Shown piece by piece: positions 51,719 through 61,711 of a DNA stretch of 64,000 nt. The DNA is taken from NCBI GenBank assembly GCA_947178215.1, contig CAMWXJ010000002.1, forward strand, positions 1-64,000, written 5' to 3'. The position numbers and the translations under genes are program-made. Below the pieces are notes generated by a model, which had not been told where the DNA came from, made no database searches, and saw nothing but the letters and a program-made list of their open reading frames with translations. Numbering within the stretch: position 1 is the first letter of the stretch; each line of letters opens with the position of its first letter. The DNA comes from an uncultured Porphyromonadaceae bacterium. Lineage in GTDB: Bacteria > Bacteroidota > Bacteroidia > Bacteroidales > Muribaculaceae.

Positions 51719-53563
51719 ATGAATTACAGCTTTATAGACTTTCTCGGTCTTCTCGGCTCGGTCGGTCTGTTCCTTTACGGAATGAAGGTGATGAGCGAAG
51801 GTTTGCAGAAAGCCGCCGGCAACCGCCTCCGCACTATCCTCGGCGCCATGACGCGCAACCGCTTTGCGGGTACACTTACCGGTTTCTTCATTACCGCTCT
51901 CATACAGAGCTCGTCGGCCTCCATCGTGATGGTTGTGAGCTTTGTCAACGCGGGGCTAATGACCCTCGCCCAGTCGATGGCTGTAATCTTCGGTGCCAAT
52001 GTCGGCACAACATTCACAGCGTGGATTATAGCGCTGTTCGGCTTCAAGGTCGACGTGTCGGCCTTCGCAGTGCCGATAATGGCGTTTGCGGTGCCTCTGC
52101 TCTTCTCGTCCAACGGACGGCGCAAGTCGATAGGCGAATTTCTAATAGGTTTCGCGCTCCTCTTCCTGGGCCTCGATATGATTTCGACCTACGTGCCCGA
52201 CTTGCAGAGCAATCCTGAGATGTTTGCCTTCCTCCAACGCTACACATCGCTCGGCTTCGGTTCGGTGCTCATCTTCCTCCTTGTGGGCATTGTGGTGACG
52301 ATGATAATCCAGTCGTCGGCGGCCACGTTTGCAATCTGCCTCATCATGTTCTCCAAGGGCTGGATTGACTATCAGCTCGCCTGCGCCATAGTCCTCGGAT
52401 CGGCCGTTGGCACCACCATAACCCCAATTCTGGCATCCATGAGCGGCAACATCGCCGCCAAGCGCACCGCCGCGGGACACCTTATATTCAATATCTTAGG
52501 CATGCTTTGGTGTCTGATGCTCTTCTATCCTTTCGTCCACTTTATCCAGCGCCTCTGCATCGAGTGGAACATAGGCAACCCCGACGAGCTGTATTGCTTT
52601 GTCAACCATCTTGAAGTCACTGAGCCTGACGTCTACAACAACCTGTTCAACAAGGCCCTTCCCACAAGTCATCCCGCCTACGCCGGCGTCACCGAGGCAC
52701 TTAAAGTGATCGGCGCCATGCAGATCAGCGCTTCGATAGGCCTGTCGCTCTTCTATACCGTCTACAAGCTCATCAACCTCTCCATTATGATATGGCTTAC
52801 CAAAGTATATGTCAAGATAGTGGAGTGGCTCATCCCGGCCCGCAACCGCGGCGAAGAGGAGTTCAGCCTCACCTATATCACCGGTGGCATACTGTCGGCC
52901 TCCGAGCTCAACATAGCTCAGGCAGAAAAGGAGGTGCACGTGTTTGCCGAGCGCGTGGGGCGCATGATTATAATGGCGCGCGACCTGGTACACGCCAAGG
53001 AGGGCTCCGACGACTTCAACAAGCAGTACTCGCGCCTGGAAAAATATGAGGAAATCTCCGACCGCATGGAGATTGAAATCGCACAGTATCTCAACCGCTG
53101 CTCCGAGGGGCGCCTCTCCAACACCGGCAAGCTGCGCATAGCCGCCATGCTGCGCATAGTGAGCGAAATCGAGAGCATAGCCGACTGCTGCCTCGGTGCA
53201 GGCAAGATATTGCTCCGCAAGCAACAGAGCGGCGCGGAATTCACCGAAGGTATCTACTCGACGGTCGACTCCATGTTCGAGCTCGTCGACGGCGCGATGC
53301 AGCGCATGGTACGCCTGCTCACCAACCTCGACAACATCAACGCCGCCGACATTGTGGCGTCATACAACCGCGAGCGCGAGATAAACAATTACCGCAACCA
53401 GCTCCGCAACTCCAACATCGAGAACATCAACAACAAGCAATATCAGTATCAGGCCGGCATATATTACATGGACCTCATATCCGACCTCGAAAAGACGGGC
53501 GACTATATCACCAACGTGGTCGACGCCGTAAAAGATATATCCCGTTCATCGGTTGTAAGTTAA
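51719..53563 (+). CDS. Na+/phosphate cotransporter with PhoU-like domain
   Basis: A 614-residue inner-membrane protein of the NptA/YjbB family. Two inverted transport repeats each carry a QSSSA-type motif: ALIQSSSASIVMV (about 60-72) and MIIQSSAATFAICLI (about 198-212), with GANVGTTFT and GSAVGTTITP after them. The cytosolic C-terminal part (about 420-610) is helical and PhoU-like. It takes up phosphate with sodium. The start at 51719 (MNYSFIDFLGLLGSVG) is favoured as the promoter box lies between it and the upstream in-frame ATG at 51599. Confidence 0.93.
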   Translation: MNYSFIDFLGLLGSVGLFLYGMKVMSEGLQKAAGNRLRTILGAMTRNRFAGTLTGFFITALIQSSSASIVMVVSFVNAGLMTLAQSMAVIFGANVGTTFTAWIIALFGFKVDVSAFAVPIMAFAVPLLFSSNGRRKSIGEFLIGFALLFLGLDMISTYVPDLQSNPEMFAFLQRYTSLGFGSVLIFLLVGIVVTMIIQSSAATFAICLIMFSKGWIDYQLACAIVLGSAVGTTITPILASMSGNIAAKRTAAGHLIFNILGMLWCLMLFYPFVHFIQRLCIEWNIGNPDELYCFVNHLEVTEPDVYNNLFNKALPTSHPAYAGVTEALKVIGAMQISASIGLSLFYTVYKLINLSIMIWLTKVYVKIVEWLIPARNRGEEEFSLTYITGGILSASELNIAQAEKEVHVFAERVGRMIIMARDLVHAKEGSDDFNKQYSRLEKYEEISDRMEIEIAQYLNRCSEGRLSNTGKLRIAAMLRIVSEIESIADCCLGAGKILLRKQQSGAEFTEGIYSTVDSMFELVDGAMQRMVRLLTNLDNINAADIVASYNREREINNYRNQLRNSNIENINNKQYQYQAGIYYMDLISDLEKTGDYITNVVDAVKDISRSSVVS

Positions 53564-53666
53564 TCCACTCTCACAGAACACTGGTGTCCCCTCACTGCAA
53601 AAAGTGCGCCAACTACTGAATTTCCGTTATATTTTCGTTACAATATCAATGCAATTCAACCACAGG

Positions 53667-53699
53667 ATTGCCTTCTCGGCAAAAAAGGCATTACTTTTG
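53667..53699 (+). promoter_or_regulatory. promoter of the response-regulator gene
   Basis: ATTG (53667-53670), 21 bases, TACTTTTG (53692-53699). Between the boxes is an inverted repeat GCCTT/AAGGC (53670-53674 and 53685-53689), which could be an operator. Confidence 0.5.
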
Positions 53700-53778
53700 A
53701 AGGCAAAATCTATCGGGGACACTCTGTTCCGACGACTCAGACAGCCGTATCAGCATCCGGTATGAAGTAACGACTATA

Positions 53779-54498
53779 ATGGAATCCACCGACCATGTAA
53801 GTACCGAACGCATCCTCATTGTGGATGAGGACCGAATGTCGTGCGAGCTTCTACAGTTCAAGTTCACTGTGGAAGGCTTCGCCGCCGACCTGGCCCACGA
53901 CGGTCCCACCGCACTCGCAATGGGGCCCGAAAACTACTCACTGCTGCTCATCGACCTCATGGACAATGAGAAGATGAACGGTTTTCAGCTCGCGTCGCGC
54001 CTAAAACGCAATCCCAACACCTACAATACACCTTATATATTCATCTCGCGAAAGGCGAGCGAAGACGACATAGTAAACGGCCTCGACGCCGGAGCCGACG
54101 ACTTCATTCCCAAACCGTTCTCCGCCCGCGAGCTTGTAGCCCGCGTAAGGTCGGTGCTCCGCCGGCGCAAGATGATGGCAAAACGGCGCATGAGCAACGA
54201 AGTGCGCTTCAAGGGGCTGTTGCTCGACATTGGCACCGGCCTCGTCACTATTGATGACAAACAGGTAAAGCTCACCCGCATAGAGTTTCTGATACTCGGA
54301 CTGCTGCTGCGTCACCGCGGCCGCTTCTTCTCGCGCACCGACATCCGCGACGAGGTGTGGGACGACAGCGAGTCATCGTCGGGCGAAGTCAACGAGCGCG
54401 CCGTCGACACCAACATCTCGCGCCTTCGTAAAAAAATCGGCAATTACGGAGCACATATCATCAACCGCCAGGGACACGGCTATGCGTTCGTCGACTAA
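53779..54498 (+). CDS. orphan OmpR/PhoB-family response regulator
   Basis: A 239-residue DNA-binding regulator. Receiver domain (about 10-125): acidic pair in VDED (D16, D18), phospho-accepting D59 in LLLIDLMD, and K in [22 protein letters not shown]. Winged-helix domain (about 140-238): [43 protein letters not shown] and NRQGHGYAF. Its partner kinase is not adjacent: upstream is a phosphate transporter and downstream rnhB, whose start overlaps this gene by 17 bases. The phosphate transporter next to it suggests, weakly, a role in phosphate response. Confidence 0.95.
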   Translation: MESTDHVSTERILIVDEDRMSCELLQFKFTVEGFAADLAHDGPTALAMGPENYSLLLIDLMDNEKMNGFQLASRLKRNPNTYNTPYIFISRKASEDDIVNGLDAGADDFIPKPFSARELVARVRSVLRRRKMMAKRRMSNEVRFKGLLLDIGTGLVTIDDKQVKLTRIEFLILGLLLRHRGRFFSRTDIRDEVWDDSESSSGEVNERAVDTNISRLRKKIGNYGAHIINRQGHGYAFVD

Positions 54499-55102
54499 AC
54501 CGGTCCTCCCCTATTGCTCTGATCCGTCGCTCGGCCTCGAAGCCGGGTGCGACGAGGCGGGCCGCGGCTGTCTGGCCGGTCCGGTCTACGCCGCCGCCGT
54601 CATCCTGCCCGCCGACTTCGCCCACCCAGGACTCACCGACTCGAAAAAGCTCTCAGAGCGCCGTCGCTACGAACTGCGCGACATAATCCAGGCTCAGGCC
54701 GTAGCGTGGGCCATAGGTGTGGTAACCGCCGAAGAGATTGACCGCATCAACATACTGCGCGCCTCCATTCTCGCCATGCACCGCGCCCTCGACGGACTCA
54801 AAGTGCGGCCACAGGCTATCGCCGTCGACGGCAACCGCTTCCTTCCCTACCGCGACATACCGGCGCAGACATTTGTCAAGGGCGACGGGCGGCTCGCCAA
54901 TATCGCCGCGGCCTCCATACTCGCCAAGACATACCGCGACGACTTCATGACCGGCATCGCGGCCCAATATCCCGCCTACAGCTGGGACGTCAACAAGGGC
55001 TATCCCACTGCGGCCCACCGCGCCGCCATAGCCGCCGAGGGACCGTCGCCCTACCACAGGCTCACGTTCCGCCTGCTCGACCAACAGCCCACACTGTTCT
55101 GA
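54482..55102 (+). CDS. rnhB: ribonuclease HII
   Basis: A 206-residue enzyme that cuts RNA in RNA-DNA hybrids and at single ribonucleotides in DNA. The catalytic set is complete: D24 and E25 in [15 protein letters not shown]116 in AVDGNRF and D134 in [19 protein letters not shown] near 168-180 is the usual C-terminal motif. Its first 17 bases overlap the response-regulator gene in a different frame, so its translation is likely coupled to that gene. Confidence 0.95.
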   Translation: MRSSTKPVLPYCSDPSLGLEAGCDEAGRGCLAGPVYAAAVILPADFAHPGLTDSKKLSERRRYELRDIIQAQAVAWAIGVVTAEEIDRINILRASILAMHRALDGLKVRPQAIAVDGNRFLPYRDIPAQTFVKGDGRLANIAAASILAKTYRDDFMTGIAAQYPAYSWDVNKGYPTAAHRAAIAAEGPSPYHRLTFRLLDQQPTLF

Positions 55103-55155
55103 CCGCAGCGGCCCGGCTGAAGAGATGATGCAGAATGGGAAAAACACCCGTTTTT

Positions 55156-55169
55156 TTGTGTAACTTTGC
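55156..55169 (+). promoter_or_regulatory. biotin operon promoter -7 region
   Basis: TTGTGTAACTTTGC, containing TAACTTTG (55161-55168), 24 bases before the bioA ATG. It is identical over 14 bases to the metH promoter region at 31516-31529. No BirA-type operator palindrome was recognised. Confidence 0.6.
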
Positions 55170-55192
55170 AGTTCCAACAGCCCATACTGCAA

Positions 55193-56518
55193 ATGAACCA
55201 TACATCCTCATTCGACAATTCGCCGGAAGCAATCGCGGCCCTCAGCGACGACTTCGACCGCCATCATCTCTGGCATCCGTACACTTCGACCCTCAATCCG
55301 CTCCCCACTTACAAGGCTGTGGGAGCCGAAGGTGTAAGAATCCGTCTGGCCGACGGGCGTGAGCTCATCGACGGCATGTCGTCGTGGTGGTGTGTGTGTC
55401 ACGGCTACAACCACCCGCGCCTCAACGCCGCCGCCCGCCGTCAGCTTGAAAGCATGAGCCACGTGATGTTTGGCGGCCTCACCCATGAGCCTGCGATAGC
55501 CCTCGGTAAAAAGCTCCTCGCCATTGCCCCCCGCAACATGGACTGGATTTTCTATGCCGACTCTGGCTCCGTGGCTATCGAAGTGGCGATGAAAATGGCC
55601 GTACAGGCATCCATAAGCCGGCACGGCTCGCATAACCGCACCAACTTCGCCACTATCCGCAGCGGATATCACGGCGACACATGGAACGCCATGAGCGTGT
55701 GCGACCCCGTTACCGGCATGCACGGCGCTTTCGGTCCGGCGCTCCCGGTGAGATACTTCGTGCCGCAGCCGCGCTCGCGCTTCGACGGCGAATGGAATCC
55801 CGACGACATACGCCCGCTCCGCGAGCTTCTCGAGGCAAAGTGCGACGAAATAGCGGCCCTGATTCTCGAACCTGTCGTGCAGGGAGCCGGAGGCATGTGG
55901 TTCTATCATCCCGAATATCTGCGAGAGGCACGCCGTCTGTGCGACCGTTTCGGCATCTATCTTATCTTCGACGAGATTGCCACCGGATTCTGGCGCACCG
56001 GCAAGGCGTTTGCCGCAGAGTGGGCCGGCGTGGAGCCCGACATCATGACGGTGGGCAAAGGTCTAACCGGAGGCTATCTGACCCTCAGCGCCGTCATGGC
56101 CACACGCGACGTGGCCGACACCATATCGCGCGGCGAGGCCGGAGTGATGATGCACGGCCCGACGTTCATGGCCAATCCTCTTGCCTGCGCCATTGCCTGC
56201 GAGAGCCTCACACTGCTCGAAGAGCAGGACATGGGCTCACGCGTCGGGCATATAGAGAGTATGCTCAAAGAACTTCTCGCACCGGCCCACGGGCACGCCA
56301 ACGTGGCCGACGTGCGCGTACTCGGCACCATAGGCGTCGTGGAGACAGTAGAGCCGGTCGACATGGGCCGCTTCCAGCGCCGCTGCGTAGAGCGCGGGAT
56401 ATGGGTGCGACCTTTCGGTCGTAACGTCTACGTCATGCCCCCCTACATAATTTCCGACGACGACCTGCGCTATCTCGTCGACAACATGCTTGCAATCCTC
56501 TTTGAAGATGAGCAGTGA
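55193..56518 (+). CDS. bioA: adenosylmethionine-8-amino-7-oxononanoate aminotransferase
   Basis: A 441-residue PLP enzyme of biotin synthesis that converts KAPA to DAPA using S-adenosylmethionine. BioA features: [14 protein letters not shown] near 24-37, [67 protein letters not shown], and the PLP lysine K289 in [15 protein letters not shown]. First gene of bioA-bioF-bioG/bioC; its end overlaps bioF by 11 bases. The ATG at 55193 is used because the longer frame starts within the promoter box. Confidence 0.96.
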   Translation: MNHTSSFDNSPEAIAALSDDFDRHHLWHPYTSTLNPLPTYKAVGAEGVRIRLADGRELIDGMSSWWCVCHGYNHPRLNAAARRQLESMSHVMFGGLTHEPAIALGKKLLAIAPRNMDWIFYADSGSVAIEVAMKMAVQASISRHGSHNRTNFATIRSGYHGDTWNAMSVCDPVTGMHGAFGPALPVRYFVPQPRSRFDGEWNPDDIRPLRELLEAKCDEIAALILEPVVQGAGGMWFYHPEYLREARRLCDRFGIYLIFDEIATGFWRTGKAFAAEWAGVEPDIMTVGKGLTGGYLTLSAVMATRDVADTISRGEAGVMMHGPTFMANPLACAIACESLTLLEEQDMGSRVGHIESMLKELLAPAHGHANVADVRVLGTIGVVETVEPVDMGRFQRRCVERGIWVRPFGRNVYVMPPYIISDDDLRYLVDNMLAILFEDEQ

Positions 56519-57653
56519 CCTTACAGCACGCCTTGCGGCCATGGAGGCCGCAACGATGTTGCGCCGCATACCGGACGACAGCCGCGACACCGCTACTGTC
56601 GACCTCACCACCAACGACTATCTCGGACTCGCCGCACGCGCCGACCTGCAAGAGAATTTTCTTGCCGATGCCGACAACCGCCGCTCGCCTTTTACGTCAA
56701 GCGCGTCGCGGCTACTCGCGTCGCACCAGGCCGACTATGCCGCTCTTGAATCGCTCCTCGACTCACTCGGCGCGCCACACGGACTCCGCTCGCTGTTGTT
56801 CAACAGCGGTTATCACGCCAATTCCGGACTCGTCGGCGCCATCACCCGGCTCTTCTCGCGCCCACTCATACTTGCCGACAAGCTTGTGCACGCGAGCATC
56901 ATTGACGGAATAATACTCTCGCGGACCGACTTCCGGCGCTTCCCGCACAACGACTTCGACCGACTGGAAGCGATGCTCCAACGCACCGCGTCGACGCCCG
57001 AGCGCCCCGACGGCGTTATCATAATTGTGGAGAGCGTGTATAGCATGGACGGCGACCGCGCCGACATCGACCGCTTTATCGACCTTAAACGCCGCTACTC
57101 ACGCGCCGACATGGAGGTGATGCTTTACGTCGACGAGGCCCACGCGTTTGGCGTGGAGGGGCCATCGGGGCTCGGCCTCGTAGCGGCGTCATGCGAGCCC
57201 GCCGCTGTCGACGTCACGGTAGGCACGTTTGGCAAGGCACTCGCCTCGTCAGGAGCTTTCGCATGGATGAGCCCCGAACTGCGCGAGTGGGCCGTCAACA
57301 GCGCCCGAAGCTTCATCTTCTCCACATCCATGCCCCCCGTCACCGCCCGATACACCCGATACATGGTGGAGACCATGCTCGGCATGGACTCCGAGCGTGG
57401 TAAGCTGCGACGCCTGTGCGCCATTCTCGATCCCGCCGACTGCCGCTATATCTATCCGGCGATAACCGGAAGCGCCTGCCGCGCCGTAGAGCTGTCGCAC
57501 CGCCTGCGCGACGAACTCGGCATCAAGGTGCTACCTATCCGCACCCCCACCGTACCGCCAGGCACCGAACGCCTGCGCATTAGCCTCAACGCCACCGTCG
57601 ACGGCGACAGCCTCCGCTCACTCCGCTCATTTCTCGACAAGAATCTGCAATGA
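56508..57653 (+). CDS. bioF: 8-amino-7-oxononanoate synthase
   Basis: A 381-residue PLP-dependent enzyme that condenses pimeloyl-ACP with alanine to form KAPA. Features: [11 protein letters not shown] (about 33-43), [44 protein letters not shown], and PLP lysine K243 in [13 protein letters not shown]. Operon position between bioA and the bioG/bioC fusion supports BioF over the related Kbl or SPT enzymes. Its last four bases overlap the start of the next gene. Confidence 0.94.
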   Translation: MSSDLTARLAAMEAATMLRRIPDDSRDTATVDLTTNDYLGLAARADLQENFLADADNRRSPFTSSASRLLASHQADYAALESLLDSLGAPHGLRSLLFNSGYHANSGLVGAITRLFSRPLILADKLVHASIIDGIILSRTDFRRFPHNDFDRLEAMLQRTASTPERPDGVIIIVESVYSMDGDRADIDRFIDLKRRYSRADMEVMLYVDEAHAFGVEGPSGLGLVAASCEPAAVDVTVGTFGKALASSGAFAWMSPELREWAVNSARSFIFSTSMPPVTARYTRYMVETMLGMDSERGKLRRLCAILDPADCRYIYPAITGSACRAVELSHRLRDELGIKVLPIRTPTVPPGTERLRISLNATVDGDSLRSLRSFLDKNLQ

Positions 57654-59020
57654 ACTATCTCACAGTAAGTCGTCGCTCCGAGTCAGCCCGGCCACGGCTG
57701 ATACTCATATTTGCCGGCTGGGGCATGGACGGGCGGCCCTTTGCCGGTCTCGGGCGCGACGGCTATGACACAGCGGTAGTCTGGGACTACGCCGACGCAC
57801 GCCCGCTCCCTCTCGACCTTATCGCCCACTATCGTGAGATATGCGTCATGGCGTGGTCGTTCGGCGTGCCTTACGCGGCACGATTCATCGCCGCCCATGC
57901 CGCCACTCTCCCCATAACGCGATGCGTCGCGGTCAACGGCACGCTGCACCCCGTCGACGACCACCGCGGCATACCTGAGGTGATTTTTCGCGGTACGCTC
58001 GACAATCTCGACGCCCGCAACCTCACCAAATTTCAGCGCCGCATGACCGGCGGAGGTGACACATACGCCCGCTTCGCTGCAAACAATCCGCAGCGCACAA
58101 TCGACAGCCTCGCCGACGAGCTGCGGCGCGTGGCGGCCGACGGTGCCGCTCCCGACCCCTGCTTTGACTCCGTATATATCTCGGGGGCCGACCGCATTAT
58201 CCCGCCCGCATGTCAGCGCAAGGCATGGGAGGGTCACGAAAACATCACGGAGCTGGGCGATGACGCACCCCACATGCCCGACTTCGCCGCGATTATAGAG
58301 CTTGAATTTGCCGACAAACACCGCATAAGCCGAAGCTTCGGCGAGGTCGCAGCCACATACGATGAGGAGGCAGAGGTGCAGCGCGAAGCCGCCGAGTGCC
58401 TTGCCGGGATATGGAGTGCCGCCGTGCCCCACACGGCCTGCGCAATAGAGTTCGGCACCGGCACAGGGCTGTTGTCGCGCCTCATCGCCAACCCACTCGC
58501 GCGGTACGACATAGCCCCGCTTTTCGACGATGTGCGTTGCTCAGATGCCGAAGTCGACATCGCCGACATGATAGCGGCCGAATCGAAGACCCGACCGCTT
58601 GCCGGAGTCATCGCGGCCTCCACGATACAATGGTTCAACTCCCCTCGCCGCTTCCTCGCACGAGCGTTGCGCGCCATGCCGTCGGGGGCGGTCCTGGCGC
58701 TGTCAAGCTTCGGGCCCGATACCTACCGCGAGCTCAAGCCGTTTCAGCGCCGGAGGCCTACGTATCTGTCGGCCGCCGAGCTGCAAAAAACAGCGCAAGA
58801 CCTTGTTGACCAAGGTCTCGCGCGTAAAGATTTCACAGTAAAGGAAATGGAGCCGCGTGTGATTGACTTCGGGTCGACACGCGCCCTGACGGCACATATT
58901 CGCCGGAGCGGCGTCAACGCCACACAGACGCCCGACCTCGTAGCCGCCCGCGCTCTTCTGGCGTCGGGCATCACCACGCTCACCTACACGCCGGTGTTCA
59001 TCGCACTCACCCGAGTTTAG
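57650..59020 (+). CDS. BioG-BioC fusion: pimeloyl-ACP methyl ester esterase + malonyl-ACP methyltransferase
   Basis: A 456-residue two-domain protein. Residues 1-220 are a BioG (DUF452) alpha/beta hydrolase with nucleophile S70 in MAWSFGVPYAA, D181 in SGADRIIPP and H208 in DDAPHMPD. Residues about 225-456 are a BioC-type methyltransferase starting RSFGEVAATYDEEAEVQREAAECL, with the SAM-binding AIEFGTGTGLLSRL (265-278), ASTIQWFNSPRRFLARA and LALSSFGPDTYRELK. One protein thus opens and closes the methyl-disguised pimelate pathway: BioC methylates malonyl-ACP and BioG removes the methyl from pimeloyl-ACP methyl ester. Similar fusions are known in Bacteroides. bioD and bioB are not in this window. 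The gene ends by overlapping ribD tail to tail over 14 bases. Confidence 0.9.
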   Translation: MNYLTVSRRSESARPRLILIFAGWGMDGRPFAGLGRDGYDTAVVWDYADARPLPLDLIAHYREICVMAWSFGVPYAARFIAAHAATLPITRCVAVNGTLHPVDDHRGIPEVIFRGTLDNLDARNLTKFQRRMTGGGDTYARFAANNPQRTIDSLADELRRVAADGAAPDPCFDSVYISGADRIIPPACQRKAWEGHENITELGDDAPHMPDFAAIIELEFADKHRISRSFGEVAATYDEEAEVQREAAECLAGIWSAAVPHTACAIEFGTGTGLLSRLIANPLARYDIAPLFDDVRCSDAEVDIADMIAAESKTRPLAGVIAASTIQWFNSPRRFLARALRAMPSGAVLALSSFGPDTYRELKPFQRRRPTYLSAAELQKTAQDLVDQGLARKDFTVKEMEPRVIDFGSTRALTAHIRRSGVNATQTPDLVAARALLASGITTLTYTPVFIALTRV

Positions 59021-59999
59021 GAGCAGGCGCAGTGCCCTCGGAGCCGAGGGCGAAACGTGCCTGCTCTACACGTATATTGTCGGCAAGTCCGGCCCCGATA
59101 AACGCTTTAAGCATCTCTGCGCCCCCCTCCACCAGAACCGACGTTATGCCGCGCTCCATGAGTGCGGCCACAATATCGTGCGGTCCGGCGTCGGGCGCCA
59201 CAATCACCTGCTCGACACACTCAGGCAGGTCGGCGCGCACAGCCGACGTGAAACAGATGCAACCCGGTTCACTGAACAGCCGCGCCGAAGCGGGAACACG
59301 CCCGCGACGGTCGACCAGCACACGCTTCGGGGCACGGCTTCCGGGCCACAGACGCGTGTCCAACGACGGATTGTCGGCTATCGCCGTGCCGGCCCCTACG
59401 AGTATGGCGTCGTGACAGGCACGCAGACGGTGTACGGCGGCAAGGCTGAGCGGTGTTGAGAAGCGACATGCCAGGGTGCCGGCGTCGCGCCTGCAATCCA
59501 TGAACCCATCGGCGCTCATGGCCCATTTGAGGGTCACCATAGGGCGTCCGAGAGTGTGGGCGAGGATAAATCGCCTGTTGAGGGCGCGTGCTTCCGCCTC
59601 CATGACGCCGGTCACGACCTCAACGCCCGCCTCGCGCAGCATCGCCACGCCACGCCCCGAAACAGCCGGGAAAGGGTCGGTCATAGCCACCACGACGCGC
59701 GGTATACCACTGTCTATGATCAGTTTGGAGCATGGTGGAGTGCGTCCGTAGTGCGAACAGGGTTCGAGAGTCACATACATCGTCGCTTCGCGCAACAGGT
59801 GACGGTGTGACGGCTTCACCGACGCCACGGCATTAACCTCGGCGTGTCCGTGGCCTACCTGACGGTGCCACCCCTCGCCGATAATGCGTCCGTCGGGCGT
59901 CACAATTACCGCGCCTACCATAGGGTTTGGCGACGCGTCGAGGCGTCCGTTGCGTGCCAGTTGCAGCGCGCGGGCCATATAGCGGTTGTCTATTTCCAA
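59007..59999 (-). CDS. ribD: bifunctional riboflavin deaminase/reductase
   Basis: A 330-residue enzyme for two steps of riboflavin synthesis. The N-terminal deaminase (about 1-145) has zinc ligands in H51-A-E53 and in LEPCSHYGRTPPC (C80, C89). The C-terminal reductase (about 150-325) has VTLKWAMSADGF, VGAGTAIADNPSLDTR and SVLVEGGAEMLKAFI. It is the last gene of the minus-strand set purE-ispG-ribD and starts 10 bases inside ispG. The length is slightly short of E. coli RibD (367), with a trimmed reductase tail. Confidence 0.95.
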   Translation of the reverse strand: MEIDNRYMARALQLARNGRLDASPNPMVGAVIVTPDGRIIGEGWHRQVGHGHAEVNAVASVKPSHRHLLREATMYVTLEPCSHYGRTPPCSKLIIDSGIPRVVVAMTDPFPAVSGRGVAMLREAGVEVVTGVMEAEARALNRRFILAHTLGRPMVTLKWAMSADGFMDCRRDAGTLACRFSTPLSLAAVHRLRACHDAILVGAGTAIADNPSLDTRLWPGSRAPKRVLVDRRGRVPASARLFSEPGCICFTSAVRADLPECVEQVIVAPDAGPHDIVAALMERGITSVLVEGGAEMLKAFIGAGLADNIRVEQARFALGSEGTAPAPKLG

Positions 60000-61711
60000 T
60001 CTCCGTTATCCTTTATCAGAGCTACGAGGCGTTCGACCGCCTCCTCCTGAGGTATGTTCTTGACGATGCACTCCTTGCCTTTGTAGAGGCTGACGCAGCC
60101 GGCGGCAGCGCCTACATAGCCGTAGTCAGCGTCGGCCATTTCGCCGGGGCCGTTGACTATGCAGCCCATAACGCCGATTTTGAGCCTTTTGAGCCCCTTG
60201 GTTGCTTCCTTGATGCGGGCAAGAGTGGTCTGGAGGTCAAAAAGGGTGCGCCCACACGACGGGCAGGCTATATACTCCGTCGCCGTGATGCGACGGCGTG
60301 TGGCCTGAAGTATTCCGAACGCGAGGCTCGCAGTGTCGGCCTCGTCGCCTATTCCGGTGCCCGGTTCTATCCAAAGTCCGTCGGCGAGGCCGTCGAGCAG
60401 CAGCGGCCCGGCCTTGATGCAGGCGCCTACTATGGCGTCATCTGTACCTGTGCCGTCGGCGTTTAGTTTCACGATGACAGGATTGGCGACGCCGGCACAC
60501 ATCATGGCGTTGACAGCGGCGGCCACATGCGCCGCAAAATTGGGGTGCTCCGACGTGATTACGACCACCGCCCCGGGGGGGATGTCGGGAATACCGCGAA
60601 TCAGCTCGGCGGCATCTATCTCGACGAGATTGTCGGCACGGACCGCGATGATGTCGGGTCGGCGTCCCTCAGGATAGAGGGCGCCTGCATCGGCCGCCAC
60701 CACCACCGGCATTCTGTCGCCTCCGGCTACCGCGACTACGCGGCCCGCTTCCGTCACGCTCACCTCAGCGGTGACGCGACGCGCAGGCATGAAACAGTCG
60801 CGTCCCTCGGCTTCCGGTGCCTCTATGGCCGGCGCCGCGGCTATCGCCTCGATGCGGTCGACAATCATGCGCGCAACAGGCAACTCAGCCTCAGGCTCCT
60901 CGCTGAGCGACACGCGGATAGTGTCGCCGAGGCCCTGGGCGAGAAGTGTGCCTATGCCTACGGCGCTCTTCACGCGGCCGTCCTCGCCGTTGCCCGCCTC
61001 AGTCACACCGAGATGCAGCGGATAGTGCATATCCTCGGCCTCCATAGCGGCGGCGACGCGGCGTACGGTCTCGACCATAACGCCTACATTCGACGCCTTG
61101 ATTGACACCACGATACGGTTGAAACCGAGCTCGCGGCAGGCACGGAGATACTCCATGGCACTCTCGGTCATACCGGCGGGAGTGTCACCGTAGCGGCTCA
61201 TGATGCGATCGGAGAGCGAACCGTGGTTGACGCCGATACGGAGAGTGGTGCCGTGGGCGTTGCAGATGTCGATGAGGGGACGCAGCGCTTCCTTAATTTT
61301 GCCGCGCTCCGCGGCATACTCCTCGTCGGTATAATTGATTTTACGGAACGTGCGTCCGGGGTCGGCGAAATTGCCGGGGTTGATGCGCACCTTTTCCACC
61401 CTCGCCGCCGCTTCGAAAGCGGCGCGCGGATTAAAGTGGATGTCGGCCACAAGCGGCACCGTGATGCCGTGCGCGCGCAGTCCGTCGCGTATGGCAGTGA
61501 GGTTTTCGGCCTCGCGCACGCCCTGCGCGGTGAGGCGCACGAGATCGGCGCCGGCGGCAGCGATACGTTCGGCCTGGGCTATCGACCCCTCTGTATCCAT
61601 AGTCGACGTGGAGTTCATCGATTGGAGGCGTATGGGGTTGGAGCCTCCGATGACCGTACTGCCCGCCGGCACCTCGATGGTGCGGCGCCGACGGTAGGTG
61701 AAGCGGCTCAT
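59990..61711 (-). CDS. ispG: 4-hydroxy-3-methylbut-2-enyl diphosphate synthase, long form
   Basis: A 573-residue iron-sulfur enzyme of the methylerythritol phosphate (isoprenoid) pathway. The N-terminal barrel (about 10-260) has IGGSNPIRLQSMNSTSTMDT, LVADIHFNP and RINPGNF. The 4Fe-4S part near the C-terminus has CPSCGRTLFDLQ and MGCIVNGPGEMADADYGYVG. Between them is an extra domain of roughly 220 residues (about 280-500), as in plant and Bacteroidota enzymes and unlike the 370-residue E. coli form. Its ATG overlaps the purE stop (ATGA) and its end overlaps ribD by ten bases. Confidence 0.95.
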   Translation of the reverse strand: MSRFTYRRRRTIEVPAGSTVIGGSNPIRLQSMNSTSTMDTEGSIAQAERIAAAGADLVRLTAQGVREAENLTAIRDGLRAHGITVPLVADIHFNPRAAFEAAARVEKVRINPGNFADPGRTFRKINYTDEEYAAERGKIKEALRPLIDICNAHGTTLRIGVNHGSLSDRIMSRYGDTPAGMTESAMEYLRACRELGFNRIVVSIKASNVGVMVETVRRVAAAMEAEDMHYPLHLGVTEAGNGEDGRVKSAVGIGTLLAQGLGDTIRVSLSEEPEAELPVARMIVDRIEAIAAAPAIEAPEAEGRDCFMPARRVTAEVSVTEAGRVVAVAGGDRMPVVVAADAGALYPEGRRPDIIAVRADNLVEIDAAELIRGIPDIPPGAVVVITSEHPNFAAHVAAAVNAMMCAGVANPVIVKLNADGTGTDDAIVGACIKAGPLLLDGLADGLWIEPGTGIGDEADTASLAFGILQATRRRITATEYIACPSCGRTLFDLQTTLARIKEATKGLKRLKIGVMGCIVNGPGEMADADYGYVGAAAGCVSLYKGKECIVKNIPQEEAVERLVALIKDNGDWK

